NCBI RefSeq assembly: GCF_019578655.1
Contig: NC_063261.1
Span: 868,001-932,000 of the forward strand
Origin: Ricinus communis
Taxonomy: Eukaryota > Streptophyta > Magnoliopsida > Malpighiales > Euphorbiaceae
Reading direction: 5' to 3'
DNA: 64,000 bases
Shown here: in pieces, positions 11,612 through 23,758 of the stretch
Position numbering within the stretch: position 1 is the first letter of the stretch
Layout: each line of letters opens with the position of its first letter
Notes under the pieces: model-generated
Seen by the model: the letters and a program-made list of their open reading frames with translations, nothing else
Told to the model about the DNA's origin: nothing
Databases searched by the model: none
Program-made: the position numbers and the translations under genes

Positions 11612-13565
11612 CTTATTTATGTACCTCGGGCTTTAATTTTATTGTTTAACAGACTATTTCCTATAAATGCAATAGTTTATATTTATAATATCCATAACAA
11701 CATGTGAGGTCTGCTTGAGTCTAGTCTATTTTTATTAAGCCCATCCCACATTTGATTTGTTAGTCTATTTAACTAATTAATTATGTACAAAAGCTCATCT
11801 AATCTAGCCCAATTACGAGTTATGTTTTTATTTCAACCTTAAAGCCTAAATGGATTACCTTTTATGTTGAGGCCTAGTTGAGTGATCTTAAATCTAATAT
11901 GGCACAGTTAAGGTCCATTTACCATCCTTTAACCTAATGGACTACTTTTTCATGTTAAAGTCCAATTTTAACCTAAAGTCTATATGTCCAATTTTAGTTT
12001 GGTAGTCACATTGCAAATATTTGGGCATTCATCAAACATAAAACAAAACAATATGAAAAAAATTAAATCTAACTATTACAACTGTCATACAACTAAAAAT
12101 GAAAGAGAAACGCCTAGAACTAAGTTACAGTACATAAAATATCGTCAAAATCTAATAAAATCTGAAAATTATAGCAGAAAGGCACGAAGTCGATCAGTTC
12201 TAGAGCTTCGATTAGTTGGTTTTGCAATTTTCTTTCAAGTCTTACGCCTAGGAGCCGATTTCACATGCATAGAAGATAAAAAGAAGTCAATTAAAATGTG
12301 AATAATGAAATAAGAAGTCATAAATATCATTATATCAAGCTAGTAAGCCTAAACATTATGTAAACCCTAGATAGCAAGACAAAATAAGCAAATAAGATAT
12401 TTCAAGGCAGATTCTAAATTTCAATTATGTAACCTTAAAGCTCTAATCCAATTATATAAAGACACAAATCAATATGTCTCCTTAATCATTTAGCTAATCA
12501 GATTTGAAATCTAATAAAAAAGCATATTATCGAATTCAAAACCCTACATGTTCATATTATCATATTTTCAAAAATCAGAATATCAAAAATATGTAATTCA
12601 TAAGAAATCCTAATCTAATAATGTAAAACATATAAAACAATAAACAAATTCCTAATCATGTTTCAAGAATCATAAAAATAAAGAACTAGTAAAAAGGGAA
12701 AGAGATGTTGGTGATGCTAGATGTAGGGGAGCCCTCAGGTTGTCTCAGTAGATTATTGTTCTACGAGTCTCTAGAGACAATGAGGCTGTTGAATCAAAGA
12801 TCAGTTGAGAATCCAATGTTGTCTAGGATTTAGAAAAACTTTTGTCATTCTAAAAGAACTTTCCTAATTTAGGGTTCTTCCTTATTGACTTACTCTGTAG
12901 TTACCAAAAAGAAACTCTCTGTTTCAAGACGTAGGGTTTTCTCTTTAACTCAGGATCACTCTTAATTTCTAAAACATGATGAGAATTTGTAACCCTAGAA
13001 CTGGGTTATAATGATGCTTATATAGAGCTAAGGTTTGGAAACCCTAAAGGAGTATAACGATAAGCTTAAATCATTTTCTTTTTATGTTTAAAAGAAAAAG
13101 ATTTGTTTTATTAATTAGTAATATCCAATAGAACTCTTAATAATTATTAAAAAACATTCTAGAAACTTATTTTCTTATTTTTTGGCGTTTAAAGTCAAAA
13201 TACATACAAAATAGCATCAAATTTCGAAAATCAGCCAATCAACACTGTGTAAGGCTGATTCAACTCTATGCTAAGCTAATTCGGCTGTACATAGAGCACA
13301 TTGGCATCAAGGGTTAAAAGTTATAAAATTTTTGACAATTTGGTCCCTGAACTTGTGAAAGCTATCGTTTCATTCCTCAAACTTAATTTTTCTTGTCAAT
13401 TAGCTCTATATTGATTCTAGAAAAGTAATTTTAGTCTACTTTATCTTAACCCTAACTTGGATTCATCTGCTCTCAATTTCCCAAACTCGACAAAAGGAGT
13501 AACTTTGATCATAGGATTTTCTCTAATTCCTTTGATATTTGAATATAGAAACTAGGTGCTGACAA
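11612..13565 (-). repeat. Tat LTR (5' LTR of the minus-strand Tat element), 3' end missing
   Basis: Read on the minus strand it begins TGTCAGCACCTAGTTTC at 13565 and aligns with the plus-strand LTR at 20902-23100. Shared blocks include AAAAATTAAGTTTGAGG, the aGAGC.GAT.GGCTGTA repeats, and AAACAATAAAATTAAA near the end. A TATA box (minus TATATAAG) lies at about 13017-13025. The last part, up to the PBS, is absent. Gene-free apart from chance open frames. Confidence 0.75.
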
Positions 13566-14760
13566 TGGCATCATTGGCAATCTGAGGGGTGTGATCCGGA
13601 AGGAGCTCTAACAACTCTTGGCTGGGATGGCTCAAATCAAGCCCCACCTGCTGCTATAGTTGCACCAGTTGTCCTTATAGTAGCTAACCCTCCTGCTTTT
13701 GTTGACCCAATTGTTATCGCCACTGAAACTGTTGTTGCTGCTGTAGCAACTAATACTAAAGACCCTGCTAGGAGGGGATTGTTCTAAAGTTTTTAGGATA
13801 TGGACAAATTTATGCCAGACCAAGTCAAGAGAGTGACTACCCTTGCCATTAATAAGGCTGTGAGTGGCTAAAGTGCAAGGCTTGACAAGATGTAACGCAT
13901 GTTGGAAATCAAAAGGTTGGACCCGACTTATGATTTCGATAAATTGGTGTTAATAAGCGAGGAGAAGCGGCCTGGAAGTCCAAAATTCCTAAGATCAACA
14001 AGTCTAATAGGACTAATGATCTTAATGTTTATTTGAAGCAGTATGCTACTATCATAGGGACTACTCAACTGAGTAAAACACAAGTTGTCAAGTTGTTTAT
14101 ATTGTCCTTAGAAGGACATGCTTAAATCTGCCAAAGCTGAATGACAGGATTTATATAAGTGTCAATAAGGGATCTTGAGTCCACTAAAAAAAAACCAAAT
14201 GAGTCTTTTTCTGGTTTCTTGACTAGGTGGAGGATTAAGGCTGGCTTAATGAAGAACAAGCCTTTTGAGAAGGACAGATTTCATATGGTGGTCCAAAATA
14301 TTCTTCCAAGTTAGGTTAAGAGGCTTCAAATGATGAATCCAAAAACTTTCATGGATCTATATGATGACAAGCTTTAGGTTGAAGAGATCAAGAATGAAAA
14401 AAGGAAGAGTGTGCAAACTAGTGGGAGGCCAAACTATCAGGCTAGAGGAGCAGAACCCATGATGTGAATGATGTCCAATAACTGAGGAGGTTCTCTAATT
14501 TTAAGTAGCCTCTTTCGAAGATCTTCGAAAGGTTGGTGCAAAATGGCCTACTCCAACCTACTACCTTTAAAAACCATTCGGACCCCAATGCACCTGGATA
14601 TAAACTTAATACCTACTGTAAATTCTACCAAGCACCCAGACACCATACAAACAATTGTATCCGCCTCAAGCATAAAATCCAAGACCTCATCTATGCCGAA
14701 AAGCTAACCGACCTTGACCAGCCTAGCACCAAAAGGAAGTCCTTACTTAACTAAACACTA
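13566..14760 (+). pseudogene. Tat-lineage gag, second copy
   Basis: Plus-strand Tat gag truncated at its 5' side by the abutting minus-strand Tat LTR. It begins inside gag with sequence matching 50130-50180 (GAGGGGTGTGATC). It runs through the retrotransposon gag domain region and the SFSGFLTRWR-like block at 14200. It ends with the Tat signature in the open stretch 14533-14754 (NTYCKFYQAPRHHTNNC, IRLKHKIQDLI). Several stops lie upstream of that stretch. The product would be a capsid protein; the copy is not functional. Confidence 0.8.
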
Positions 14761-16520
14761 CACCACCCGTAAACTAGGTATCCATGACCTAAGTTCAGTA
14801 AAGAGGAGGTCATGGATTCCTCCCAAGACTTACCCCTAAATTGAGCCTAAACTAGAGCTAAAAAGCTCATAAAAAACCTTCACCAAGCCGGGGGCACCAT
14901 TAGTTGTGGTGTTCCAAAAGCCCTATCACTAATAAGTGGTCCTAACCCTCATAATGATCAATACTGTGAGTATCACCAAACTTTCTGGCATGTGATGGAT
15001 TAGTGCAATCATCCCAAGCATGAAATTCTTTACTTAATAGACTGTGGGGATTGGTAAGTGGAACAACCTCCTCGGAAAGAGGATGAGGGCCTGTTAGGGC
15101 AACTTTTGAGTAAATTTGTCTTCAAGGTCTCTTATTCGAGGCCTCATTAGACTAACATTCAGATCGATGATGTTGTGTCGAGTGGTTGGGGATCAGATGA
15201 TAAAGAGCAAGCAATTGGTGACTTTTACCTTCTAAAGGTATGGAAGGAGGTTGAAAAGAAGTTAGTGATGGCTATAGACATCTAGTACAGTTCTGAGAAC
15301 GAGTGTAGAGTTCAAGACAGCAGTGCAAAGGATATACGGGCAGATAGTGACTCTGATAAAGAAGCTAAGCTAGTGGGTAAAGGTAATGACAAGGAGGCAT
15401 AAAAGCTGAAGCAGGTCGACAAAGCGCCATAATAAGATGACAAGGGCTTTTTTAAGAGCTAAAGAAGAATAAAAAGATGGCCAACATCTAGGAGTTGCTG
15501 ATGCACTCATAGAACCACATAAAGCCTCTAATTTAGGCCTTATCTAGCATCACTATAAGCACAACAGCTACCCTCAAGGAAATTATCAAAATGGTAAATG
15601 ACAAGACCACCAAGATGATCAGTTTCTCAGACAAAGATTTTCCACTAAAGGGAAGGGACCATAACAAGGATCTCTATATCATGATTGAAGTGCAAGGAAA
15701 AAGTAACCCATGTGTGATGGTAGATGATGGGTCAGCCATCAATATATGTCCTTCTCGTATACTTTCTAAATTGGAAATGACTGCAAAAGACTTGAAGTCG
15801 TTCGACATGGTCATAAGAGCCTATGGCGAGACTAAAAGAGACAGGGAGTGGATGTTCTCAACACTGGGTCAAATCACTTTCTTTGAAATTCTAATAACCT
15901 TTGCTTTATTATTGGATAGGCCATGTTTTCACGCCTTATAGGGAGTGCCCTCCACTATGCATCAAAAATTCAAATTCCCTCATGAAGGAGAGATAATCAC
16001 CATCAATGCTGAAGGTATTAAGGTCATCTCGGCTATTCAAGAAGTTGCTAAGGAGCTTGAGGCCTCGACTGGGTTTCAAGTTGCTGTCATTTATGGGGAT
16101 TATATGGAGTCGAAAGTGGCAAGTATGTTTAAGAAGATGGACTTCATGCTTGGAATAGGGCTGGGGAAGAATCAGGAAGGAATTGCAGAGCTGCCAGACT
16201 TCCAAGGATAGAAGACTTGACATGGCTTAGGATACTATGAGGACGAAGATGAGGGCAAAACAAAAACCAAAGTAATGTCATACAAAGCAGCAAAAAGAGA
16301 AAAACACAAAGATGGGCAACTAATCTAATTAGAAGTCATCGAGGCTCTCTCTTGAGTCCTTCATCCCTCGTCAGAGTTAGCCTCCATGCCTTGAGTCTAA
16401 AGAGTGGAGAGTTGAAGTGTCAGGGTCTCGATCCAGAGCTGAACCTTGATCTAGCACTGTTGTACTTGCCCCTACAAGCCCTCATAATCCTTTTACAATA
16501 GAAACAAACCCAAAGGAATT
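14761..16520 (+). pseudogene. Tat gag-protease spacer and aspartic protease
   Basis: After a degenerate spacer (14761-15590), the open stretch 15591-15941 encodes the Tat protease. It shows KDLYIMIEVQGKSNPCVMVD followed by the active-site DDGSAINICPS, then IRAYGETKRD. 15945-16211 continues with HQKFKFPHEGE and ASMFKKMDFMLGIGLGKNQ, the Tat segment between protease and RT. Homology to the third copy (52214-53208) fades near 16500. No RT, RNase H or integrase follows, although the 3' LTR of what is probably the same element lies at 20902. Confidence 0.8.
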
Positions 16521-17015
16521 AGTTATTTCATTTCATAACATACATGCATACATTTTGCATTTTTATTTTATTTTCTTACCCTCCAGTCTTTGCTGATGAC
16601 GGAGAACTGCCTACTTGCAACTATGGCAAGCCGATGTACGTGCTCCAAATGATCTCTTTGAATCTGCATAATTATATTATATATGTGTATTACTAACATT
16701 TCAAGAAAAGTAAAAAAAATAAAGCCTTAAAAGAGACAATTCACATGTGTACAATCGCTCAAAGTGAACTCCAAAGGAAGGCGCTCCAAAGCTAGTTGGT
16801 GATTAACAGTGCTAGAAGGACTCCATTATGACACTATAGGGTCCTAGAGGAATGGGATACTCTCCAAAATAACATCTAATACCACTGTAGGAAGCGCCTC
16901 TAAAGCAGCAACTGTGGATGAGTTCGAGATGCGAGTGGGCCTAGGACAGCAAGTGGACCGCCCCTCCATTGACTCAATACCTGGGGTACAGGGCGTGAAA
17001 ACTGTAATAAAGGAG
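16521..17015. other. Non-coding or degenerate Tat internal stretch
   Basis: I see no recognisable plus-strand gene here. Minus-strand open segments between about 16740 and 17000 (for example VAALEALPTVVLDVILESIP) could be the C-terminal end of the antisense PMD gene whose main part lies at 18790-20045. That link is a guess based on strand and position. Confidence 0.35.
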
Positions 17016-18769
17016 TGATGATCAAATGATAGTGCAATGAGTAATTCAATAAAGTAACCAAGGTTAGAAAGTACCTGAGTTATAGTCTTGCGATCTAAGA
17101 GTACTAATGAGCGCTATTCGCACACGACAAAGTGCACTAATCGTATCAAGTAATATAATGATGAATAAGAGTATCATTCCACTTAGGACTTAATTGTGAG
17201 TACTATCTTCACTCATAAACTAATGTTTAGCAATCAAAATGTTGTTTAAGTGTAATAATATTTAAAAGTAAAATAATCTTAAGAAAAAAAATTAAAATAA
17301 TTGGTAGATTTATCAAGAATAAAGCCTATTTAGGTAATGAATCCCCCTAATAAGTAAAGTATTTCATGAAACAAACAGTAATTAATTCAAATCAAAAGTT
17401 AAGTTGGCATTCCATAAAATTAGGTTTAAACATTTCTCAAGTGATTAAATTCTTAAGAGGAGTGAGAGGAATCTCTTCCCAAACCCACTCAATTAGGTCA
17501 TGCATTAAGATTAAGAAACTATTGAACCAAAGGATCTTATAGATCTATCTCTAGTATCCCAATCAATCCTTAATCCCTAAGATACGATCAATTCATAAAA
17601 AGTTATCTCTAATCAGTTTATGAAAACAAATTCTAATCAATACATCGACTTATCAATTAAAATGGATAACTAAGCAATCAACAGAACAAAATAACTCATA
17701 TAAAAGATTAATTGCATTAATTTTGAATCAATCCATACAAAACAAATTAGGGTTCATCAAAACCCAAGTAGTAAGGAATTAGTTCCTAGACATTACAATA
17801 AAGAAATAAATATTAGGGAAAGAAGATCTCAAACTAGTCATGGAAGAGTAAGGATGAAAATCTTCAATCTTCAATCTTCAAGCTTAGAAAATAATGAAGG
17901 AGTTGATGTTCTTTCTTGAGAAATGACCAATCAAAACCCTAAAAATGAAAGAAAGAAGAAGTTTCTAAGTGTTTCTCTATCTGGAAATGAATAAATAATG
18001 AAACCCCCCTAAAACAACCCTAAAAGTTCCTATAAACAGTTTATTTTTATGATTGACATGGGGACCACATGGGCATGTGACGTCCTTAGCTTTTTATAGC
18101 TTGAATATATGTCTCTGTCCATTCTTTACTTTGTTGGCTATTTTAGGGCACCTTAAAATTGAATCAGGCTTACGTTATTCATCACAGTTGTAGATCTTGA
18201 AGAGCATTTCATTTTAGGATTTGAATCACCTCAATAAGACCTCTATAGCTCTAGATAAAGCTCAAACATTGAGACTGATCCAAACAGAAACTGACTGCAC
18301 AACATCTAACTTCGATCGAAGTTTTCTCATCCTTACTAACTTAATATGGAGTTGAGCCATTCAAAATAACTTTAGCTTAGGAAGTCCTCTACAAAGCTGA
18401 TGAAGATCACTTTTCATTTCTAAACCTGTAAGATCACGAAAAACTACACTAAAGCTAATGCAATCACATCTGCATGATGTTAAAATTCACTTAGTTTTCT
18501 AACACGAGAAGCACACGGCCATGTGGACCCTTCATGCAATTTGCCATTTTTCACAACTCACACGGGAAGGCCACACGCCCATGTGGCTTCCCATGTCAGG
18601 CTGAACTTTGGATAAATATGCCTTTCCTTTGCCCGATTCTCATGCTTTCCGAGTCCATTTGACTCCTTGACATGTATTATCTTCAAAGTGCCTAAAAGAA
18701 CTGAAAACCAAGATTGAAAAAAATATATCAAACTCAATTGAATGTAAAATTAATATAAAATAATGCTCA
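17016..18769 (-). repeat. Probable LTR (Athila-like layout) interrupting the Tat remnant
   Basis: Read on the minus strand this stretch runs TGAGCATTA ... TGATCATCA. In order it has a block with ACACGGCC/CATGTGG-type words near 18530-18590, a GGGTTTT..AACCCTAA block near 17750, and TTAGAGATAA and GGAAGAGATTCC blocks near 17470-17620. The Athila LTRs share that layout. It has no open frames of note. No clear target-site duplication was found, so the ends are provisional. Confidence 0.45.
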
Positions 18770-18789
18770 AAAGTAAGTGCCAGCTAGGA

Positions 18790-20045
18790 TATGAAGGAAG
18801 TATAGGTCGTCATACCCTTCTAGGCTCATTGCCAGCTGCTCATCCATAATGTCAGCTATCCAAAATGTAGATAGAGAAGGAGATAAAGGCACTCAACTAC
18901 AGATCCGCTTGCCTAAATACCATGCTCGATAAGAGGGGCTAGCCAAGAGAACCCTATTGTGCCTGAAATCTGCTACAAATAACATGTAAGGATCCTAATG
19001 GTGGCGTTCCCCGAGCCAGTAGCCGTGAATCTACAAAATGTGAAGGTAAGCAATCGAACTTTCAAATTGTAAATGTAACTAATTAATCTTTCTCTTACCT
19101 GATCCGAAAATATGGAGTTGATCCACATACAGTGAACATGGACTTGCACCCAATCCAGCAGGATGCTCCTCCTTGAATTCTAGCAGCTCATGCGAGGGAA
19201 GGCTCGAGAAGTGGTAATAGGCCGAGAGCCTACTAGAAGACCGATCTCCAAAGCCTATACCTGCATTCAAAATAGTTTATAATTGATACATAAATAAGAA
19301 AGTAAGAATAAACAATAGAAAATAAAACTTACATGTACAGCGTGTTAGAAGCCGTAGGGCCTGTTGCTCCCACGGACTATGATGTCCATCTGCTAGTACA
19401 TATAAGCGCGAGGAGTGGATCCCTAATTGAAGAAGGACCTGGTCCAAATTCCTCGAAGGAGCTAAGTATTAGAGGTTCAACAGGTTTTCAAATTGCTAAA
19501 TAGAGTGGTCCCGAACAAGTATTTAAGGAAGGCTCAAGCCATCTAGTCCACCTCCCGTGTTGACCGAGGGGTGAATCCCCTATTATGGAGGGGAATGATC
19601 TAGTAAGCTAGGCACCAAGCATTCTTACACATAGGCAAGAACTCTAGTAGGTTAATGATAAACTAGTCTCGAGCATCAGACCGCTGATTATGGATGGCAT
19701 TATCAAAAGGTATAAGCATACCTATAAAGTCGATACTGGTGATGGCAGCAAAGAATAGCAGAGACAACATTAGCTCTCCGACTAGTGTGTGGAAAGTGTG
19801 GGTTATGTCCATCCATCTCTCGAGCAATGCATAAACTAAGCTATGATAGATCCTTCCAACAATAGAAGGTAAAGTGGCAACAAACAGGCGAAACTCGGCG
19901 TTACTGATTCGAGCAACTCATTGAACCACTCCCATGCCATAGAAATTCTCGACGAATCGAATTGACATATTATCATTTTGAAAAGTGCAAAAATAGGTAT
20001 AAGAACACAATGCCACATGTCGAAGCTTAAAACAAGTAAGTACAC
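18790..20045 (-). pseudogene. Plant mobile domain (PMD, aminotransferase-like) gene, antisense inside a Tat remnant
   Basis: Minus-strand fragments match the PMD family in order. Near 19960-19760: LLERWMDITHTFHT, VGELMLSLLFFAAITSIDFIG and GMLIPFD, the usual W..THTFH.P.GE.T.TL.DV.ILTGL pattern. Near 19530-19480: FLKYLFGTTLFS. Near 19420-19330: GSTPRAYMY then QMDIIVRGSNRPYGF. Near 19230-19100: FPRMS then a Trp-loss and NSRRSILLD, the PRW..W-type segment. Introns may separate 19080-19270 from the rest. Stops interrupt several blocks. PMD proteins occur in plant nuclear genes (MAIN/MAIL) and inside some transposons. Here the gene lies between remnant gag-protease and the 3' LTR, in antisense. Confidence 0.68.
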
Positions 20046-20901
20046 TAATTAATTTAAAGACCTTTTTTGTCAAAAAGTGGCTAAACAGTCGATTTTTTGG
20101 CCTGTGTGCGCCCGATCGGCTTTATAGCTAGGGTATAGAATTTTTCATCAATTTTCTTTAATTTTCTAACTATTTTTAACCAAATTGTGCATTTGTTAAG
20201 TGTAGAAAATGATAAAAAAGTATTTAATGGAAGAAAAACATTCATCAACAGTTGAAAACACCCGAAGGGTGCTCAATTAGGCCACAATGAGATGCGTCCC
20301 ACTTTTCACTAGCCCAAGGTCATTTTAGCATGAAAATTGGTGGCAAAAAGTCCCAATCTAGTGCGGTTGAGGTGTGTCCTACAACTCTTGAGGAAGAACT
20401 AGGCATTTCAAGATGAATTTTGCAGAATTTGGTTGAGAAATGAGAAAGAAATCAAAGAAATAGTGAAAAGGAAGGCAAAAGTGCCATTTTGGTCCTTGAC
20501 CTCTTAAAACTATATTTTAGTCCCTAGACGGGCAAATTATCGGTGCAATCCCTAGAAGGCATTGATCAATCAAATTACATCCTGAAGTGGAGTTTATCAA
20601 TTTAAAGTCAAATCCAACACCCGAAATTGAGAAATCCTTAAATTAATCAAATAGGCATACTCCTCTAGTCAAGCAGGCATGGTCCTTTATTCACTCGAAT
20701 AGGCGTAGCCCTCTATTCAAACAAGCGTAGTCCTTTAATCCAGTGGGGGTGGTCCCTAAAACAAAGTCTGAAATTTTACGTCTGTTAGGGCTTTTACAAC
20801 TCGACATCATATTCTTTTTTGTAATATCCTTGATGTTTATGATTTATCTCGATTTATTTAAACATTTACAGGCTTATAAATCTTGGCAAACTGGGGACAA
20901 C
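20046..20901 (+). other. Tat 3' untranslated region before the 3' LTR
   Basis: Gene-free stretch. Phrases such as TTTTGGTCCTTGACC and TTTTAGTCCCTAGAC occur, of a kind also found at the start of the Tat LTRs. It contains the tandem repeat at 20649-20765. Its last bases run into the LTR start at 20902. I assign it to the Tat 3' region by position. Confidence 0.5.
20649..20765 (+). repeat. Imperfect tandem repeat, about five units of 22-26 bp
   Basis: Units of the form AATAGGCGTAGCCCTCTATTC repeat about five times with substitutions (AGGCATACTCCTCTAGTC, AGGCATGGTCCTTTATTC, AGGCGTAGCCCTCTATTC, AGCGTAGTCCTTTAATCC, GGGGTGGTCCCTAAAAC). Tandem repeats just upstream of the 3' LTR are common in Tat/Ogre elements. 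Confidence 0.75.
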
Positions 20902-23100
20902 TATCAGCACCAATTTTTCAGATTTAGATATCGAGAGAATTATAGAAAACTTGATAATAAAAATTACTATCTTTTCTCAAGCCTTAAAAGGTTGAAGACA
21001 GGTGAATCATAATTAACGTTATGAGTAATCAAACAAAATTACTTTTTGAAATCAATTTGGATTATATTGATAGAAAAATTAAGTTTGAGGGGTAAAATTA
21101 TAATTTTCAAAAGTATATCAATTGCAAGAATTCTCAAAACTTTTGGCTCTTAAGCTTATCGGCTGTAAGCAGAGCTGATCGACTGTACACAAAGCAGATC
21201 GGCTCTGTGTAGAGCCAATTGACCTATATGTTAGGTTTCGATGTCATTTTATGTATTTATTTGATTTAAAACGCCAAACATATCTTCTAGAAAATATCAA
21301 TGATAATTGTTTGAATTTTAAAGGGATTTTATTTTGATATGTATCAAACTTAACATCCGATAAATCAAAAATAATTTCTTTTTAAATATTGATTTTATCT
21401 GATTTCTTAAGGTTTTCTAAGTCCTAGTGCTATAAATAGAAAGTTATGCTCTAAGTTTAGGGTTAGCCATTATTAGTAATTGTTAGAGCATTTTTTAGCA
21501 GTTGATAGGAATTAAAAGAAAGAGACAGTATGTAAGAACTCCACTTTAGGCAACTTTTGTAGAATGATAGTAGGTTCTCCAAAAATCCTTTTCATAAATC
21601 AAAAGCCAAAAACTACTAAAAGCACTTGATGCATATGCAGTTTCCAATTCCACTCCTCATCATCACTAGAGACTCGAGGATTAGCATAATACGGTGACTA
21701 CCTGAGGGTTTCCAAATCTAGCATCATCAACATCCTATGCTCCTTTCTTTAATTTTATATTGTTAGAAACATGTTAAGCTTGATTCATGATTGATTTTGA
21801 CTGTTTTATATGATTTATGGTTTTTAATAATCTAATAGGCCTTTTTAATGTTTATGTATACTGGATTTTGAATCGGATAATATGTTCTTCATTGGATTTT
21901 GAATCTTATGAATTAAATAAGTAGGTTAAACCGCCACCCACAGTTAACGTGTTAGATTTATTTTGCCTTCATGATAATTCATATGGTTGTATGATTAGAT
22001 TTGATTTTAGGGTTGCATAATTAGTTTTAGAATCTACCATGAAAAGTTTCTATCTCTTGTAAGTTTATCTCTTTTATAATTTTATATATTGTAGCTTTGT
22101 TTTATTCAATTTTTATGTCTTTTATTTCATGTTTTTCACATATTAATCATGTTTGATTTGTTTTGTGCATATAAATCGACTTCTAGATGAGAAAGGGTTA
22201 AAAATTGTGCAAAATTGACCCGAGCAAGAGCCTAGAGCCGATCAACTCAATGACATCATCAATTGGCTGTTCTTGGCTTTTTTGTCCTAATTTATGGATT
22301 TTTTTTTCCTTTTTGGCAATTTTTGTATTTTTAGTCTTTTTTAGTTTATTAGTTGTAGGAAGGATTGCAATAGTTAGATTTACTTTTCTGCTTAGTTTGG
22401 ATGTATAACAAATATTTGATTACCTTATTGCTAACAAAGATTAAACATATAGACACAGGCCTTAAAAATTGGACCTTGCTATGAAAAATATAGTTCATTA
22501 GGTTAAAGAGATGGTAGATTGGGCTTAAATTAAATCTATATAGACTTAGTAGGCCTTTGCCATGTTTTAGATTAATTAATGGACTCATTCAGAATAAGAT
22601 CACTTAATTGGGCCTTAGCATGTAAAAGAGTAGTCCATTTAGATTAATTAATGGACTCATTCAGAATAAGATCACTTAATTGGGCCTTAGCATGTAAAAG
22701 AGTAGTCCATTTAGGTTAAAATTTAGTAATCAAAAGCATAACTTCTAATTGGGTTAGACTAGGTGGGCTTATATATATATAATTGGATAATTAATTAGGT
22801 TAATAAATTAAATGCGGATTGGGTCTAACTGAAATAGGCTAGACTTAGATGGATCTCACATATTGTAGTGTTTATTTATAAGGATATAATTATTGTGCTT
22901 ATAGGAAATAACTCGTTAAACAATAAAATTAAAAATAAGGATACACAAATAAGTAAGTTGGCTTTTGGATCAATCGAGAAACGTGACTTAATTAGTAAAA
23001 GTGTCCCAAAGAATTACCCAGATGGCGACTCCCATCCTCGCTAGTCTCTATGACTAGTTAGTGTGTTCCCTATTAGGTTGAAAAGCCTTGCAGTGTCATT
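20902..23100 (+). repeat. Tat LTR (3' LTR of the plus-strand Tat remnant)
   Basis: It begins TATCAGCACCAATTTTTCAG, matching the minus-strand copy's TGTCAGCACCTAGTTTC with the canonical TG mutated to TA. It matches LTR parts at 11612-13565 and 47476-49240 along its length. A TATA box (TATAAATAGA) lies at 21431-21440. Repeated words GAGC.GATCGGCTGTA occur near 21160-21230. The 3' end matches the third copy up to GTGTTCCC(T/G)ATTAGGTTGAAAA..CCTT and GTGTCAT near 23100, then a LINE fragment follows, so about 130 bp of LTR end are missing. Small open frames are not supported as genes. Confidence 0.82.
22569..22712 (+). repeat. Exact 72-bp tandem duplication in the Tat LTR
   Basis: The 72-bp unit beginning AGATTAATTAATGGACTC and ending GTAGTCCATTT occurs twice back to back (22569-22640 and 22641-22712) with no difference that I can see. 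It is absent from the other two LTR copies, so it is a recent local duplication. Confidence 0.92.
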
Positions 23101-23110
23101 TACTAAGCTC

Positions 23111-23750
23111 CTAGCCCTACTAATTATAATCAAGCTCAAATTGATAAGTCTATCATATGGAAGAAAATGTGGAACCTCCAGATCCCCAACAAGATCAAAA
23201 TTTTCTTATGGAGGTTTCTTTCAAATTGCCTTCTAGTTGGTGAAGTTGTCCCATCTAGATTTCAAAGGCCTCTCTCTGTCCCAAATGTGGAGCCTTTTAA
23301 GCATCTTTTTTTGGACTATAGTAGCTCTCAGATGGTGTGGTTCAAATCTTTTCTCACCATAAGAATGGATAATATATATGGAAAGACTCCTTAGGTGTTT
23401 GGATTGAACTAATCAAGGTTTTCTAGAATGGTTGCCCTCTAATTTTCATTCTTTAGCAAATATGGAAGGCCATGAACTCCTTTATCTTTGATCATAATTC
23501 TAAATCCTAAAGAATTGCTCAATAATGCCTACTTGCAAGACCAAGAATTTAAGCTTGTTGACTAAGAAATTCAACCGGCGGTCGACCTCTTCCCGCCTTG
23601 GGTTGCCCCTCCTTCGGGATGGATCAAAATAAATGTTGATGCTAGTAGCCCAGGTAAACCCTCTGAAGAGGTTTTTGAATTGCGGTCAGAAATTCAAATG
23701 GAAAGTTGATTAGGGTTAAAGCTGGTAGAAATTTTTATTATAAAGAAATT
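23111..23750 (+). pseudogene. LINE (L1-type) ORF2 3' fragment: zf-RVT and RNase H
   Basis: Plus-strand fragments match the C-terminal half of plant L1-type ORF2. At 23155-23340 lies the zf-RVT region (WNLQIPNKIKIFLWRFLSN, then ...EPFKHLFLDYSSSQMVWF, with the usual cysteines degraded). Near 23455-23490 is IWKAMNSFIF. Near 23610-23710 is an RNase H start (SGWIKINVDASSPGKP). The frame is broken and the 5' part is missing. It ends at about 23750, where a copia LTR begins. No poly(A) tail or TSD is visible. Confidence 0.75.
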
Positions 23751-23758
23751 AAATAACA

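Noticed and set aside
20743..21012. 89-codon plus-strand open frame
   Set aside because: It crosses the boundary between the Tat 3' untranslated region and the LTR, is AT-driven in composition and matches no family.
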